Origin: Armatimonadota bacterium
GTDB taxonomy: Bacteria; Armatimonadota; Abditibacteriia; CG2-30-59-28
NCBI GenBank assembly: GCA_016199605.1
Contig: JACQGJ010000667.1
Location: forward strand, 1 to 6,793
Reading direction: 5' to 3'
Length of the DNA stretch: 6,793 bases
In this document: one piece after another, positions 1-5,489 of the stretch
Layout of the letters: each line of letters opens with the position of its first letter
Position numbering within the stretch: position 1 is the stretch's first letter
Translations under genes and position numbers: made by a program
The notes under the pieces: generated by a model
The model's input: only the letters and a program-made list of their open reading frames with translations
The model's database searches: none
What the model was told of the DNA's origin: nothing

Positions 1-114
1 CTCCGACGGAGTGGCAAATTGCCCCAGCCGGTTCCTGTCCGCTTGCGTCTTCGCCAGGTCCAATCCCTTGTGAAGCTCCTGGCGAGTTGTTTCCAGTCGG
101 TCGTGAGTTATCAT
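1..114 (-). CDS. N6-adenine DNA methyltransferase, N-terminal fragment (cut by window edge)
   Basis: The first 38 codons of a gene whose remainder lies outside the window. Residues 27-36 read RNRLGQFATP. This matches the 'R..LGQFxTP' signature at the N terminus of class I SAM-dependent N6-adenine methyltransferases of type II restriction-modification systems. By family knowledge such an enzyme methylates adenine in the recognition site and protects host DNA from the partner nuclease. The ATG at 114 is the first start after the upstream stop: the sequence is TAG-CCA-ATG, so only three bases separate it from the endonuclease gene. No strong Shine-Dalgarno sequence precedes it, so translation probably depends on coupling or reinitiation from the endonuclease. 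The pairing with a XamI-type nuclease strongly supports the role. The SAM-binding and catalytic (N/D)PPY motifs are not visible here. Confidence 0.8.
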   Translation of the reverse strand, partial: MITHDRLETTRQELHKGLDLAKTQADRNRLGQFATPSE

Positions 115-117
115 TGG

Positions 118-1071
118 CTACAACCCAAGCTCAGCAAGTTCATCAATTCGATGCTCCCAAACCCAGTCAATCCCTTCGGCGGCTTCGTAGCCAAGATAAC
201 CGCTGTCGAAGTAACCGCACAGGAAGAGGATATACCGGACGCCGTTCCCATGTCTCTTTCGCAACTGACCGATCTTGGTGGCTTCTTCCTTTCTTCGTTT
301 GTTCGTGTTCGTGAAATCACCAGCGGACTTCGCTTCGATCATCAAAGGCATGGCGCCGCGTTTTGTCTTGTGGGGCATCACCACTGCATCAACCGGGATG
401 TTCACCGTCGTGTGATCTTCCTTCAGCCCGGGGATATTGAGTCGGAAGGCAAACACTCCTCGCGGCATCGTGTCGAGCGTGACCTTCCCTGTCATGTCCG
501 TGTAACCACGCGCCTCAAACCACTCCTTGATCTTGCCAAGCTGTCTTCGCTCTTGCGCGTTTCGAACGATGGGATCGGCATTTGCGCCACAAAGCCGATC
601 GGCTACGATCGTCGCGGCTCGGAAAACTTCCTGCTTTGTGGGGTTGCTATCCTGTCCAAGCCACGGGAAGATGTCCACATCGGCAAGCCTCTCAACCATC
701 GCGATCATCTTCTGCAGGTTGTCATCGAGCGTCGCTTGCCTCATTTGCGGCGGGAGTCGCCCTTCCTTTTCCATTGTATTCACAAGCGATTTGGAGACAC
801 CGGCGAGACCGACCAAGCGGTCGCGCGCAATGGGTGGAGCGGTACACATCCGGAGGGCGAAGAGAATATCGGGGTTCTCCCGCAACTCTATTGGTGTGAA
901 ATTCCGGAGGTGGTTCGTTCGTGCGAGCATGGACTTTACGTTTTCTGTCGCCTTCGCTCGCTCCTCGCGATATGTCTTTGGAGCGAACTGGATGAACCAG
1001 TCATTGTACAAATCAACCGAACGAGCAATATCTTCCTTCCAGCGGTTTGGCTTGTCGAGGTTGACTGACAA
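118..1071 (-). CDS. XamI-family type II restriction endonuclease
   Basis: A 317-aa protein resembling the XamI restriction endonuclease family. XamI itself cuts GTCGAC, but specificity here is only inferred. The N-terminal part (residues 1-60) is rich in aromatic and charged residues. Residues about 81-106 (IARDRLVGLAGVSKSLVNTM and following) look like a helix-turn-helix-type segment. A plausible PD-(D/E)XK nuclease core is visible as D228 in 'NIPVDAVV' followed by E246-A-K248 in 'PLMIEAKSAGDF', with the strand 'RYILFLCGYFD' at 279-289. The protein ends at an ordinary length for the family and shows no frameshift. The start is TTG at 1071, chosen because AAGGAG lies 10 nt upstream, an in-frame TAG at 1096-1098 excludes a long extension, and 'VNLDKPNRWKEDIARSVD' looks like a natural beginning. 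The methyltransferase follows three bases after the TAG stop. Self-protection therefore depends on the downstream gene. Confidence 0.85.
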   Translation of the reverse strand: MSVNLDKPNRWKEDIARSVDLYNDWFIQFAPKTYREERAKATENVKSMLARTNHLRNFTPIELRENPDILFALRMCTAPPIARDRLVGLAGVSKSLVNTMEKEGRLPPQMRQATLDDNLQKMIAMVERLADVDIFPWLGQDSNPTKQEVFRAATIVADRLCGANADPIVRNAQERRQLGKIKEWFEARGYTDMTGKVTLDTMPRGVFAFRLNIPGLKEDHTTVNIPVDAVVMPHKTKRGAMPLMIEAKSAGDFTNTNKRRKEEATKIGQLRKRHGNGVRYILFLCGYFDSGYLGYEAAEGIDWVWEHRIDELAELGL

Positions 1072-1081
1072 TCGAGAAACT

Positions 1082-1087
1082 CTCCTT
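1082..1087 (-). promoter_or_regulatory. Ribosome binding site that supports the TTG start of the endonuclease
   Basis: On the minus strand AAGGAG ends 10 nt before TTG at 1071. No ATG or GTG occurs in that frame between the in-frame TAG (1096-1098) and this TTG, so this site decides the start. The rare initiation codon may keep nuclease expression low (inference). Confidence 0.6.
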
Positions 1088-1095
1088 ACAAGAAA

Positions 1096-1137
1096 CTACG
1101 GGATACGGGTGTCCCTCGCCATCGCCATTTTCACCAA
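1096..1137 (-). CDS. Possible 13-codon leader ORF before the endonuclease
   Basis: A very short ORF, LVKMAMARDTRIP then TAG, with possible starts TTG 1137, GTG 1134 or ATG 1128. A good Shine-Dalgarno sequence (AGGAGGG, 1146-1152) lies 8 nt before the TTG. It is in the same frame as the endonuclease and ends 24 bases before its TTG start. It could be a translated leader coupled to the nuclease, or the old 5' end of the nuclease gene separated by a nonsense codon. It could also be chance. No function is recognised. Confidence 0.25.
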   Translation of the reverse strand: MVKMAMARDTRIP

Positions 1138-1163
1138 TCGACTTTCCCTCCTACGCCACCACC

Positions 1164-1185
1164 CGATGATGCGCGAGCATCACCA
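1164..1185 (-). other. Small hairpin in the endonuclease leader
   Basis: TGATGC and GCATCA form a perfect six-base stem around a four-base loop, extendable to nine pairs with two G-U wobbles and a G-C in the minus-strand RNA. No U-run follows, so it is not a classical intrinsic terminator. It sits in the roughly 200-bp untranslated stretch between the toxin remnant and the endonuclease and could tune read-through or mRNA stability. I see no credible promoter in this stretch. Confidence 0.3.
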
Positions 1186-1272
1186 TCGACGCTCGGAGGT
1201 CCCCAAATGCCACGCACAACACCACGACCGCATCCCTCCGCGGATTCCGCCCGTGCCAGAAATCCGGCAGTC

Positions 1273-1470
1273 TCAGGCCGAGGGCGCCCATGGCAATCTC
1301 AAGAGTGCGCGAAGGAGTTTTTCCACTCGCGCAAGGGTTGACTCCGAGCCCGCAGGCCCCTGGTTGAACACGTTGTCAGAAAGGATCAGGACAGGTCGCT
1401 TGCCTGCCGGTTCATGTCCTGCCGTTTCCCCAAGGTCTGCAAACCAGACTTCTCCTCGGAATACGCTCAC
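1273..1470 (-). pseudogene. MazF/PemK-type toxin with a large internal deletion
   Basis: The N terminus (VFRGEVWFADL, then GKRPVLILSDNVFNQGPAG to residue 41) is a clear MazF/PemK beginning, including the conserved Arg of the 'KRPVLI' strand. The C terminus (STLARVEKLLRALL, residues 44-57) matches the usual last helix. Between them the central strands are missing: the 'VVVVPLTS' strand with its catalytic Thr/Ser and the 'C..IR' region. Intact family members are about 110-117 aa; this one is 65 aa, so roughly 50 residues are gone without loss of frame. The GTG start at 1470 overlaps the antitoxin stop as GTGA and has AGGAAG just upstream. It is preferred over the ATG at 1503, which would add 11 odd residues inside the antitoxin gene. 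The toxin fold is very unlikely to be active as an endoribonuclease. It might survive as a relic or as a partner or decoy for the antitoxin. Confidence 0.75.
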
Positions 1471-1754
1471 CGTGGCTTCCTGACGTTTCCGTCTTCCGTC
1501 CATGTCTCCTCCGGATCAAGACCGTCCATCAGCGTCGCATCCCAAGCAGCCCGTTCTTGTTGCAGTCCCTCCCATGCGTCCGGGTCCTGACGCAAAGCAG
1601 CATAATCTGCATTGATCTGCTCCAAGAGGCGATGGCGTTGATAGTGTTCAACCGCTTGGTCGAGCACTTGCTGCAAGCTCGACTTCTGCGAGACGGCAAG
1701 TTCTTTCAGTGCATTCAGTGTCTCGGGGCGAATCCTTACTGTTGTGCTGACCAT
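1467..1754 (-). CDS. Ribbon-helix-helix antitoxin of a MazEF/PemIK-type module
   Basis: A 95-aa protein. Residues 3-10 (STTVRIRP) form the DNA-contacting beta strand of a ribbon-helix-helix domain, followed by helices at about 11-21 and 25-40 (SSLQQVLDQAVEHYQRHRLL). The C-terminal part (about 50-90) is acidic and Trp-rich (DPDAWEGLQQERAAWDATL) and is the probable toxin-binding arm. By family knowledge it dimerises, binds its own promoter and neutralises the toxin. The ATG at 1754 has GGGAG 10 nt upstream. The stop overlaps the toxin start by 4 nt, the usual antitoxin-first arrangement with translational coupling. The reading frame looks complete, although its toxin is deleted internally. Confidence 0.85.
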   Translation of the reverse strand: MVSTTVRIRPETLNALKELAVSQKSSLQQVLDQAVEHYQRHRLLEQINADYAALRQDPDAWEGLQQERAAWDATLMDGLDPEETWTEDGNVRKPR

Positions 1755-1781
1755 GTTGGTTCAACTCCCTTCTCGCCGCCG

Positions 1782-1810
1782 AGTATACGATCCTGTAACG
1801 GCATTGTCAA
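1782..1810 (-). promoter_or_regulatory. Strong sigma-70-type promoter of the toxin-antitoxin cassette
   Basis: On the minus strand TTGACA (1805-1810) and TATACT (1782-1787) are separated by exactly 17 bp. This matches the consensus in 11 of 12 positions. The -10 contains the palindrome GTATAC, a plausible core for binding by the ribbon-helix-helix antitoxin (inference). Transcription would begin near 1775 and give a short leader before the antitoxin ATG. With no convincing terminator downstream, it may also drive the endonuclease and methyltransferase. Confidence 0.8.
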
Positions 1811-1824
1811 CGCGAGCGGGGGTC

Positions 1825-3102
1825 TTACGATGCGAACTCCTCCGCCACCTCCGACGCAATCCGCGCCCATTCCCACAGGTGCTTCGGTTGGTAGCGCACG
1901 GTGCTGATGTCTTTCATGATGATCTCGACGTGCATCCCACGGAGACGGTCGAGCGTCCTGCGAAGGTCACTCCGGACGAAGTCGGTGTCCCAGTTGTTCT
2001 CGATGAAGACGGCGGGGTTGGGTTTGAGGGAGAAGACGTAGTCGGCCCCGACATTGTCGGCGGCTTCGTCCAGATCAATCCACGGACTCATGGAGATCTT
2101 GCGCAGGTTTGAGACGTTCTTTCTCAGGATGTCCACCTTCTTGTGGAGCGGTTCACAGCATCCATAGTAGGTCAGCCCGAAACGATTCAGCCAGCGGCAT
2201 TCGTACTGGAGCGCGAACTCCTCGTGCATCGCCGGGGAGACTTCGGAGAAAATCTGGGACATCGTGCGTCCCCACATGTCCTGGGGCCGAATCCTCTTCG
2301 GGTCGCAGTCCACCGGGGGGAGGTCGTCCGTGTACTGGGGACCGCCGCCCGAAACAGTTTCGTTGTTGAGGTCCAGCAGGTTCAGCTTCTCATACTGACC
2401 CAGTCGGTGGAGGTGAGCGGCGAACAGCCGGTCTATGATTCTGTGAACGTACTGCGGTCGGGTGTGCATGTCCATAAGGATCTCCTCCACGCCGGTCAGG
2501 CGCACGAGTAAATCCCACGGGGCGATGCTCATCCCCTTCATGCCGACTTTCTCGACGGGAAGGATCCCATTGAAGATATCATTCAGCATCGCGTGATTGC
2601 GATCCCAGGCGGCTTCGTCAAGCGTGACCTCGGGGAACTTTATCTTTTCAACGTCGCTCTCGTCCCGAATCTGAATGTGGTAGCGGCGGGAGACAACGCT
2701 GCTGGTCTCATCAGTCTTCGCGATGTCAACCTTCTCCCAGAGTCCATCCCCGGTATCGTGAACCACCGGAGGGACAGGGATGAACGATTGCACGACGAGG
2801 TCGCCGGGCATATAGTCCCACTGGTACAGCTCATGGCGCAGAGCTCTCTCAAGACTCTGGCAGAGAGGGTCGCTGCACTGGAGCTTGAGTTCCTCCCCCA
2901 CCTCCATCTCATTCCAGGGAATCTCGAAGATCCACACCATGGGACGGATGGACGCCAGCATGTTGAGCTTTGTCCAGAGCTTTATTCTCTCCCGCTGAAT
3001 TGGGAGTGCTGCGATCTCCGCTTTCCTTTTCGCCAGTTCTCGCAGCACTCGGAGGTCCCGTTCGGGGATGCTGTCTTCATTTCCAGGGTTTGCAGTTGCC
3101 AT
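1825..3102 (-). CDS. Uroporphyrinogen-decarboxylase (URO-D) superfamily protein
   Basis: A 425-aa protein resembling the long, poorly characterised URO-D-superfamily proteins found in environmental bacteria; it is unlikely to be the haem-pathway HemE. Visible features are an N-terminal helix (about 13-35), 'RPMVWIFEIPW' at 53-63, a central segment 'GILPVEKVGMKGMSIAPWDLLVR' at 179-201, 'SEVSPAMHEEFALQYECRWL' at 286-305, 'YYGCCEPLH' at 312-320 and a C-terminal 'IIMKDISTVRYQP' at 394-406. Cys315, Cys316 and His320 could bind a metal, as the zinc site does in the methyltransferase branch of this superfamily (MtaA/CmuA type). That would suggest methyl transfer or decarboxylation, but no corrinoid partner is in view. 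The ATG at 3102 follows GGGAGG with 9-nt spacing. The cassette promoter starts only 14 bp after its TAA stop. It lies 206 bp downstream of the 295-aa gene, so cotranscription is possible but not shown. Confidence 0.7.
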   Translation of the reverse strand: MATANPGNEDSIPERDLRVLRELAKRKAEIAALPIQRERIKLWTKLNMLASIRPMVWIFEIPWNEMEVGEELKLQCSDPLCQSLERALRHELYQWDYMPGDLVVQSFIPVPPVVHDTGDGLWEKVDIAKTDETSSVVSRRYHIQIRDESDVEKIKFPEVTLDEAAWDRNHAMLNDIFNGILPVEKVGMKGMSIAPWDLLVRLTGVEEILMDMHTRPQYVHRIIDRLFAAHLHRLGQYEKLNLLDLNNETVSGGGPQYTDDLPPVDCDPKRIRPQDMWGRTMSQIFSEVSPAMHEEFALQYECRWLNRFGLTYYGCCEPLHKKVDILRKNVSNLRKISMSPWIDLDEAADNVGADYVFSLKPNPAVFIENNWDTDFVRSDLRRTLDRLRGMHVEIIMKDISTVRYQPKHLWEWARIASEVAEEFAS

Positions 3103-3308
3103 TGGTCGTGCCCTCCCAAGTCTGCAACCTCCCGCCCAATTCCCTCAACGCGGTTCTCTTCCAGCGACAAGCTGCCGACGCGCTGACCGATCCGAACGTC
3201 GCCTTTCATCGCTGAATCCACGGTGGCCTTGTGAGACGCCCTTGGCTGAATCGAGAGACTCGATCGACGGTGATGAGAACCGGACCGAGTTTATGTTCCC
3301 GTCATTCT
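3103..3308 (-). other. 206-bp intergenic region with a direct and an inverted repeat
   Basis: No convincing gene is present. The octamer GATTCAGC (minus strand) occurs twice, at 3245-3252 and 3211-3218. A perfect inverted repeat, ATCGAG-AGA-CTCGAT, lies at 3250-3264 and overlaps the first copy. No U-tract follows the inverted repeat, so a terminator is unlikely. It could be an operator upstream of the URO-D-like gene. I find no clear -35/-10 pair. Confidence 0.3.
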
Positions 3309-4196
3309 TCAGCGCACGAACCAGCGGATCGCGTGGTGGGCCTGGCTCTCCCGGAATTCGAGTGTATAGGGATCGCACAGCCAGCGGGCGACGAGACCGT
3401 CGGTGCGCACCATCAGCCACCCGAAGTCCCATCCCCGGGTCTGGTAGCGCAAGGGAACGGCCGGTGTGACGCGCACCACCGGCTGGGTTCCCGCGCAGAA
3501 GAGTTTCCGCTCGGTGCTGTAGTAGCCGGGGCCTGTATGCACGAACACCTCGTGGTCCATCGCGCTGCCCAGATCCTCGCAAAGGCCGCGGAGGGCCACT
3601 TTGATCTCCGCGCCCTCGGAGAAGGCCGAGATCAGAGCGTCCAGCGATCCGTCGACGACCGTCCCATCGACCTCATGTGCGAAGACCTGCCTCCATCCAT
3701 CGCGCACGAAATAGCGGAAGACCTCGAAGTCGTAGATGAAATTGCTGCTGGGCGCATTGGTTCCGGAATCCCACGCATCGAGTTGGTGATACTTGGGCAT
3801 GTCGCTGTGGTCATCCAGGGGCGAGGCCCCCGGCGAGGCCGTCACCGGGACGCCGTCCAGGTAGGGGCGAGCGATGGCCTGCCGTCCGTCCTGGTTGTAC
3901 AGGAAGAACGACATTGAGGGCCGCGGGCCGAACCCGTCCGGCGGGCTGATCGGCATACGCAGATTCATGATTCCGGCGACCCAGCGGTCTTCGAGCAGAT
4001 AGGTGACACGAAAATCGCTCACCTCCTGCACGAGCTCATGATTATCAGATCCCGGCTCGAGGTGTTCATGGTGCCGGAACTCCGTGTATATCCGCAGGTC
4101 CGCACCGTTCCGAATGGCCGCCTGCAACGCAGCCTGGCTTCCCGCCGTAACCGTGAGGTCCTTAGCCAGTTCCAAAGACATCTTCCAACCGTCCAT
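3309..4196 (-). CDS. Uncharacterised protein with internal duplication, coupled to sialidase
   Basis: A 295-aa protein without a domain I can name. It has no signal peptide or membrane segment and many aromatic residues, suggesting a soluble beta-rich fold. Two halves resemble each other. GSQAALQAAIRNGADLRI (19-36) parallels GSLDALISAFSEGAEIKV (183-200). DNHELV (51-56) parallels MDHEVFV (213-219). FFLYNQDGRQAIARPYLDG (97-115) parallels WLMVRTDGLVARWLCDP (260-276). RYFVR (161-165) parallels RWFVR (291-295), which closes each half. Dimer-like pseudo-symmetry is therefore likely. The ATG at 4196 follows AGGAG by 8 nt; that site lies across the end of the sialidase gene, whose TAG is three bases before this ATG. 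Tight coupling implies a role beside the sialidase, for example binding, isomerising or further processing its product. That role is inference. Confidence 0.7.
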   Translation of the reverse strand: MDGWKMSLELAKDLTVTAGSQAALQAAIRNGADLRIYTEFRHHEHLEPGSDNHELVQEVSDFRVTYLLEDRWVAGIMNLRMPISPPDGFGPRPSMSFFLYNQDGRQAIARPYLDGVPVTASPGASPLDDHSDMPKYHQLDAWDSGTNAPSSNFIYDFEVFRYFVRDGWRQVFAHEVDGTVVDGSLDALISAFSEGAEIKVALRGLCEDLGSAMDHEVFVHTGPGYYSTERKLFCAGTQPVVRVTPAVPLRYQTRGWDFGWLMVRTDGLVARWLCDPYTLEFRESQAHHAIRWFVR

Positions 4197-4199
4197 ACC

Positions 4200-5318
4200 C
4201 TAATCTCCTATCGCCAGCGTGCAACAACGGATGACCGACACGCAGTCTTCGTAGCACCAGAAGGCAAGGACGACCGTCCCGTCGGTCAGCCGCGTCAGGC
4301 AGGGGGCGCCGAAACGCAGGACATTGAAGTTGTGGGCCATGTTCTGAGTGGAGGCGGTCAATCCGGCAGCCTCATGGCCCCACAGGGGCAGTTCGGCTTC
4401 GTTCACCCAGCGGTTGCCGTCGAGACGGCAGAGATTCGCCCACAAGCCAGGCCTGTCCATCCGCCGGTAGACGCACAGGACTCTGCCGTCGTCCAGTGCA
4501 AGCGGAGTCAGCGTCTGCCCCTGCAGCCCCGTCGAAGCCGGCGAGGACCAGCTTCGACCGCCATCGGCGCTAATCACATACTGGTTCGGGCGGTCGGTTT
4601 TGGAGTCGTCGTCGTAGGCCCAGGCCGTCGCCAGCAGACGCCCGTCCGACAACTCCACGACCTTCGATTCCCAGAAATAGACCCGCCCGGTCGACTCGGT
4701 CATGACGTCCAGGTAGTCAGGCCAGGTGCGTCCCTGATCGTGGGAAACCAGTGCAATCATGCGGATCCCGTTCGGGCAGTCACCATTCCACCCCTGCCAG
4801 GTTTGGGTCGGGATCAGCCAGCGCCCGTCGCGCAGTACGGTAATCGGGCAGCACAACTCGAAGCAGGGACCTACCAGCGGGGGGTCGATCGGCTCTGGCC
4901 CGGTCCAGGTCTTGCCTCGGTCCTTCGAGCGAAGCAGCAGCAGTTCCGTCGGCGCCAAGCCCAGGGTCTCGTGACTGGCCAGACCCTCGTCCGGGTGGTC
5001 GGCCCTGTCGTGCCGGATCATGAAGACGGCCAGGTCGCCGCCGGGCAGCGCCGTCAGGCGCGCGCAATCCGAGGTTAATCGATCCGGCGTCCCGCCATGC
5101 AGCGGCCCTTCATGTTGCCAGCTTTCGCCCTGATCAATTGAGCGAAACAGGTGCGTGCGCAAGTTCACTGCCTCAAACGCCTCACCCAGCACTACCGTGG
5201 CCAGCATCTCGCCGTCCGGTAGCACGGCCACCGACGGGAAATAGGCGTGTATGCTGCGTACGTGTGGTTTGGGATTTCGATACAACACTACAGTCTTCAG
5301 GTTCTCAATTGGGTGCAT
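4200..5318 (-). CDS. Sialidase-like beta-propeller protein (exo-alpha-sialidase family), leaderless
   Basis: A 372-aa protein with four clear Asp boxes (SxDxGxxW): SIDQGESW at 60-67, SKDRGKTW at 131-138, SHDQGRTW at 192-199 and SADGGRSW at 250-257. Each is followed by blade-like strands such as 'VVELSDGRLLATAWAYDDDS' (220-239). This is the six-bladed sialidase propeller. E217 in 'FWESKV' and Y284-R285 in 'CVYRR' are candidate active-site residues by position, but I cannot assign the arginine triad with certainty. The N terminus (MHPIENLKTVVLYRNPKPH) has no signal peptide, so the protein is probably cytoplasmic and may act on imported oligosaccharides. The ATG at 5318 has GGAGG 6 nt upstream. 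The next gene begins three bases after its TAG. Many such proteins from environmental bacteria have unknown substrates, so cleavage of sialic acid itself is not established. Confidence 0.8.
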   Translation of the reverse strand: MHPIENLKTVVLYRNPKPHVRSIHAYFPSVAVLPDGEMLATVVLGEAFEAVNLRTHLFRSIDQGESWQHEGPLHGGTPDRLTSDCARLTALPGGDLAVFMIRHDRADHPDEGLASHETLGLAPTELLLLRSKDRGKTWTGPEPIDPPLVGPCFELCCPITVLRDGRWLIPTQTWQGWNGDCPNGIRMIALVSHDQGRTWPDYLDVMTESTGRVYFWESKVVELSDGRLLATAWAYDDDSKTDRPNQYVISADGGRSWSSPASTGLQGQTLTPLALDDGRVLCVYRRMDRPGLWANLCRLDGNRWVNEAELPLWGHEAAGLTASTQNMAHNFNVLRFGAPCLTRLTDGTVVLAFWCYEDCVSVIRCCTLAIGD

Positions 5319-5408
5319 CTCTTTCCTCCAGGTACGTGTATTTTGTGTAGTGCAGAGAATCCGAGCCCGACGCTCTCGATCAGCGTTCGAGCGACATCAA
5401 GTCCTTCG

Positions 5409-5471
5409 TCAGCGCCTTCCCGGAACCGCGACCGGGGCCATACCGGCCAAAGCAATAAACTCGATTTTCAT
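5409..5471 (-). CDS. Possible 20-codon ORF between the two sialidases
   Basis: The ORF reads MKIEFIALAGMAPVAVPGRR and ends at TGA. It has a strong Shine-Dalgarno sequence (AAAGGAG, 5481-5487) 9 nt before its ATG, and begins 18 bases after the TAG of the preceding sialidase in the same frame. The remaining 90 bases before the next gene contain no further convincing ORF. It may be a tiny real gene, or the start of a gene whose body was deleted or frameshifted. I do not recognise the sequence. Confidence 0.3.
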   Translation of the reverse strand: MKIEFIALAGMAPVAVPGRR

Positions 5472-5489
5472 GGCAGTTTGCTCCTTTGC

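Noticed and set aside
19..1068. Long plus-strand open frame of 349 codons opposite the endonuclease.
   Set aside because: It lies antisense to a gene with recognisable family motifs. Its translation is Arg/Leu/His-rich without domains and no Shine-Dalgarno sequence supports it.
1273..1503. Longer toxin start at ATG 1503.
   Set aside because: It would add 11 residues (MDGRRKRQEAT) unlike any MazF start and lie deeper in the antitoxin gene. GTG at 1470 has a ribosome site and the usual 4-nt overlap.
2982..3221. Minus-strand 79-codon frame beginning GTG at 3221 and overlapping the URO-D start.
   Set aside because: It overlaps the well-supported URO-D start out of frame, has no recognisable domain and its start has no good ribosome site. 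It could be a relic, but the evidence is too thin.
3250..3264. Inverted repeat considered as an intrinsic terminator.
   Set aside because: The six-base stem is not followed by a U-run in either direction, so it is more plausible as a binding site or chance.
4038..5078. Plus-strand open frame of 346 codons opposite the second sialidase.
   Set aside because: It lacks any domain, is rich in Gln/Arg/Pro/Val as expected from antisense of GC-rich code, and runs through the Asp-box gene on the other strand.
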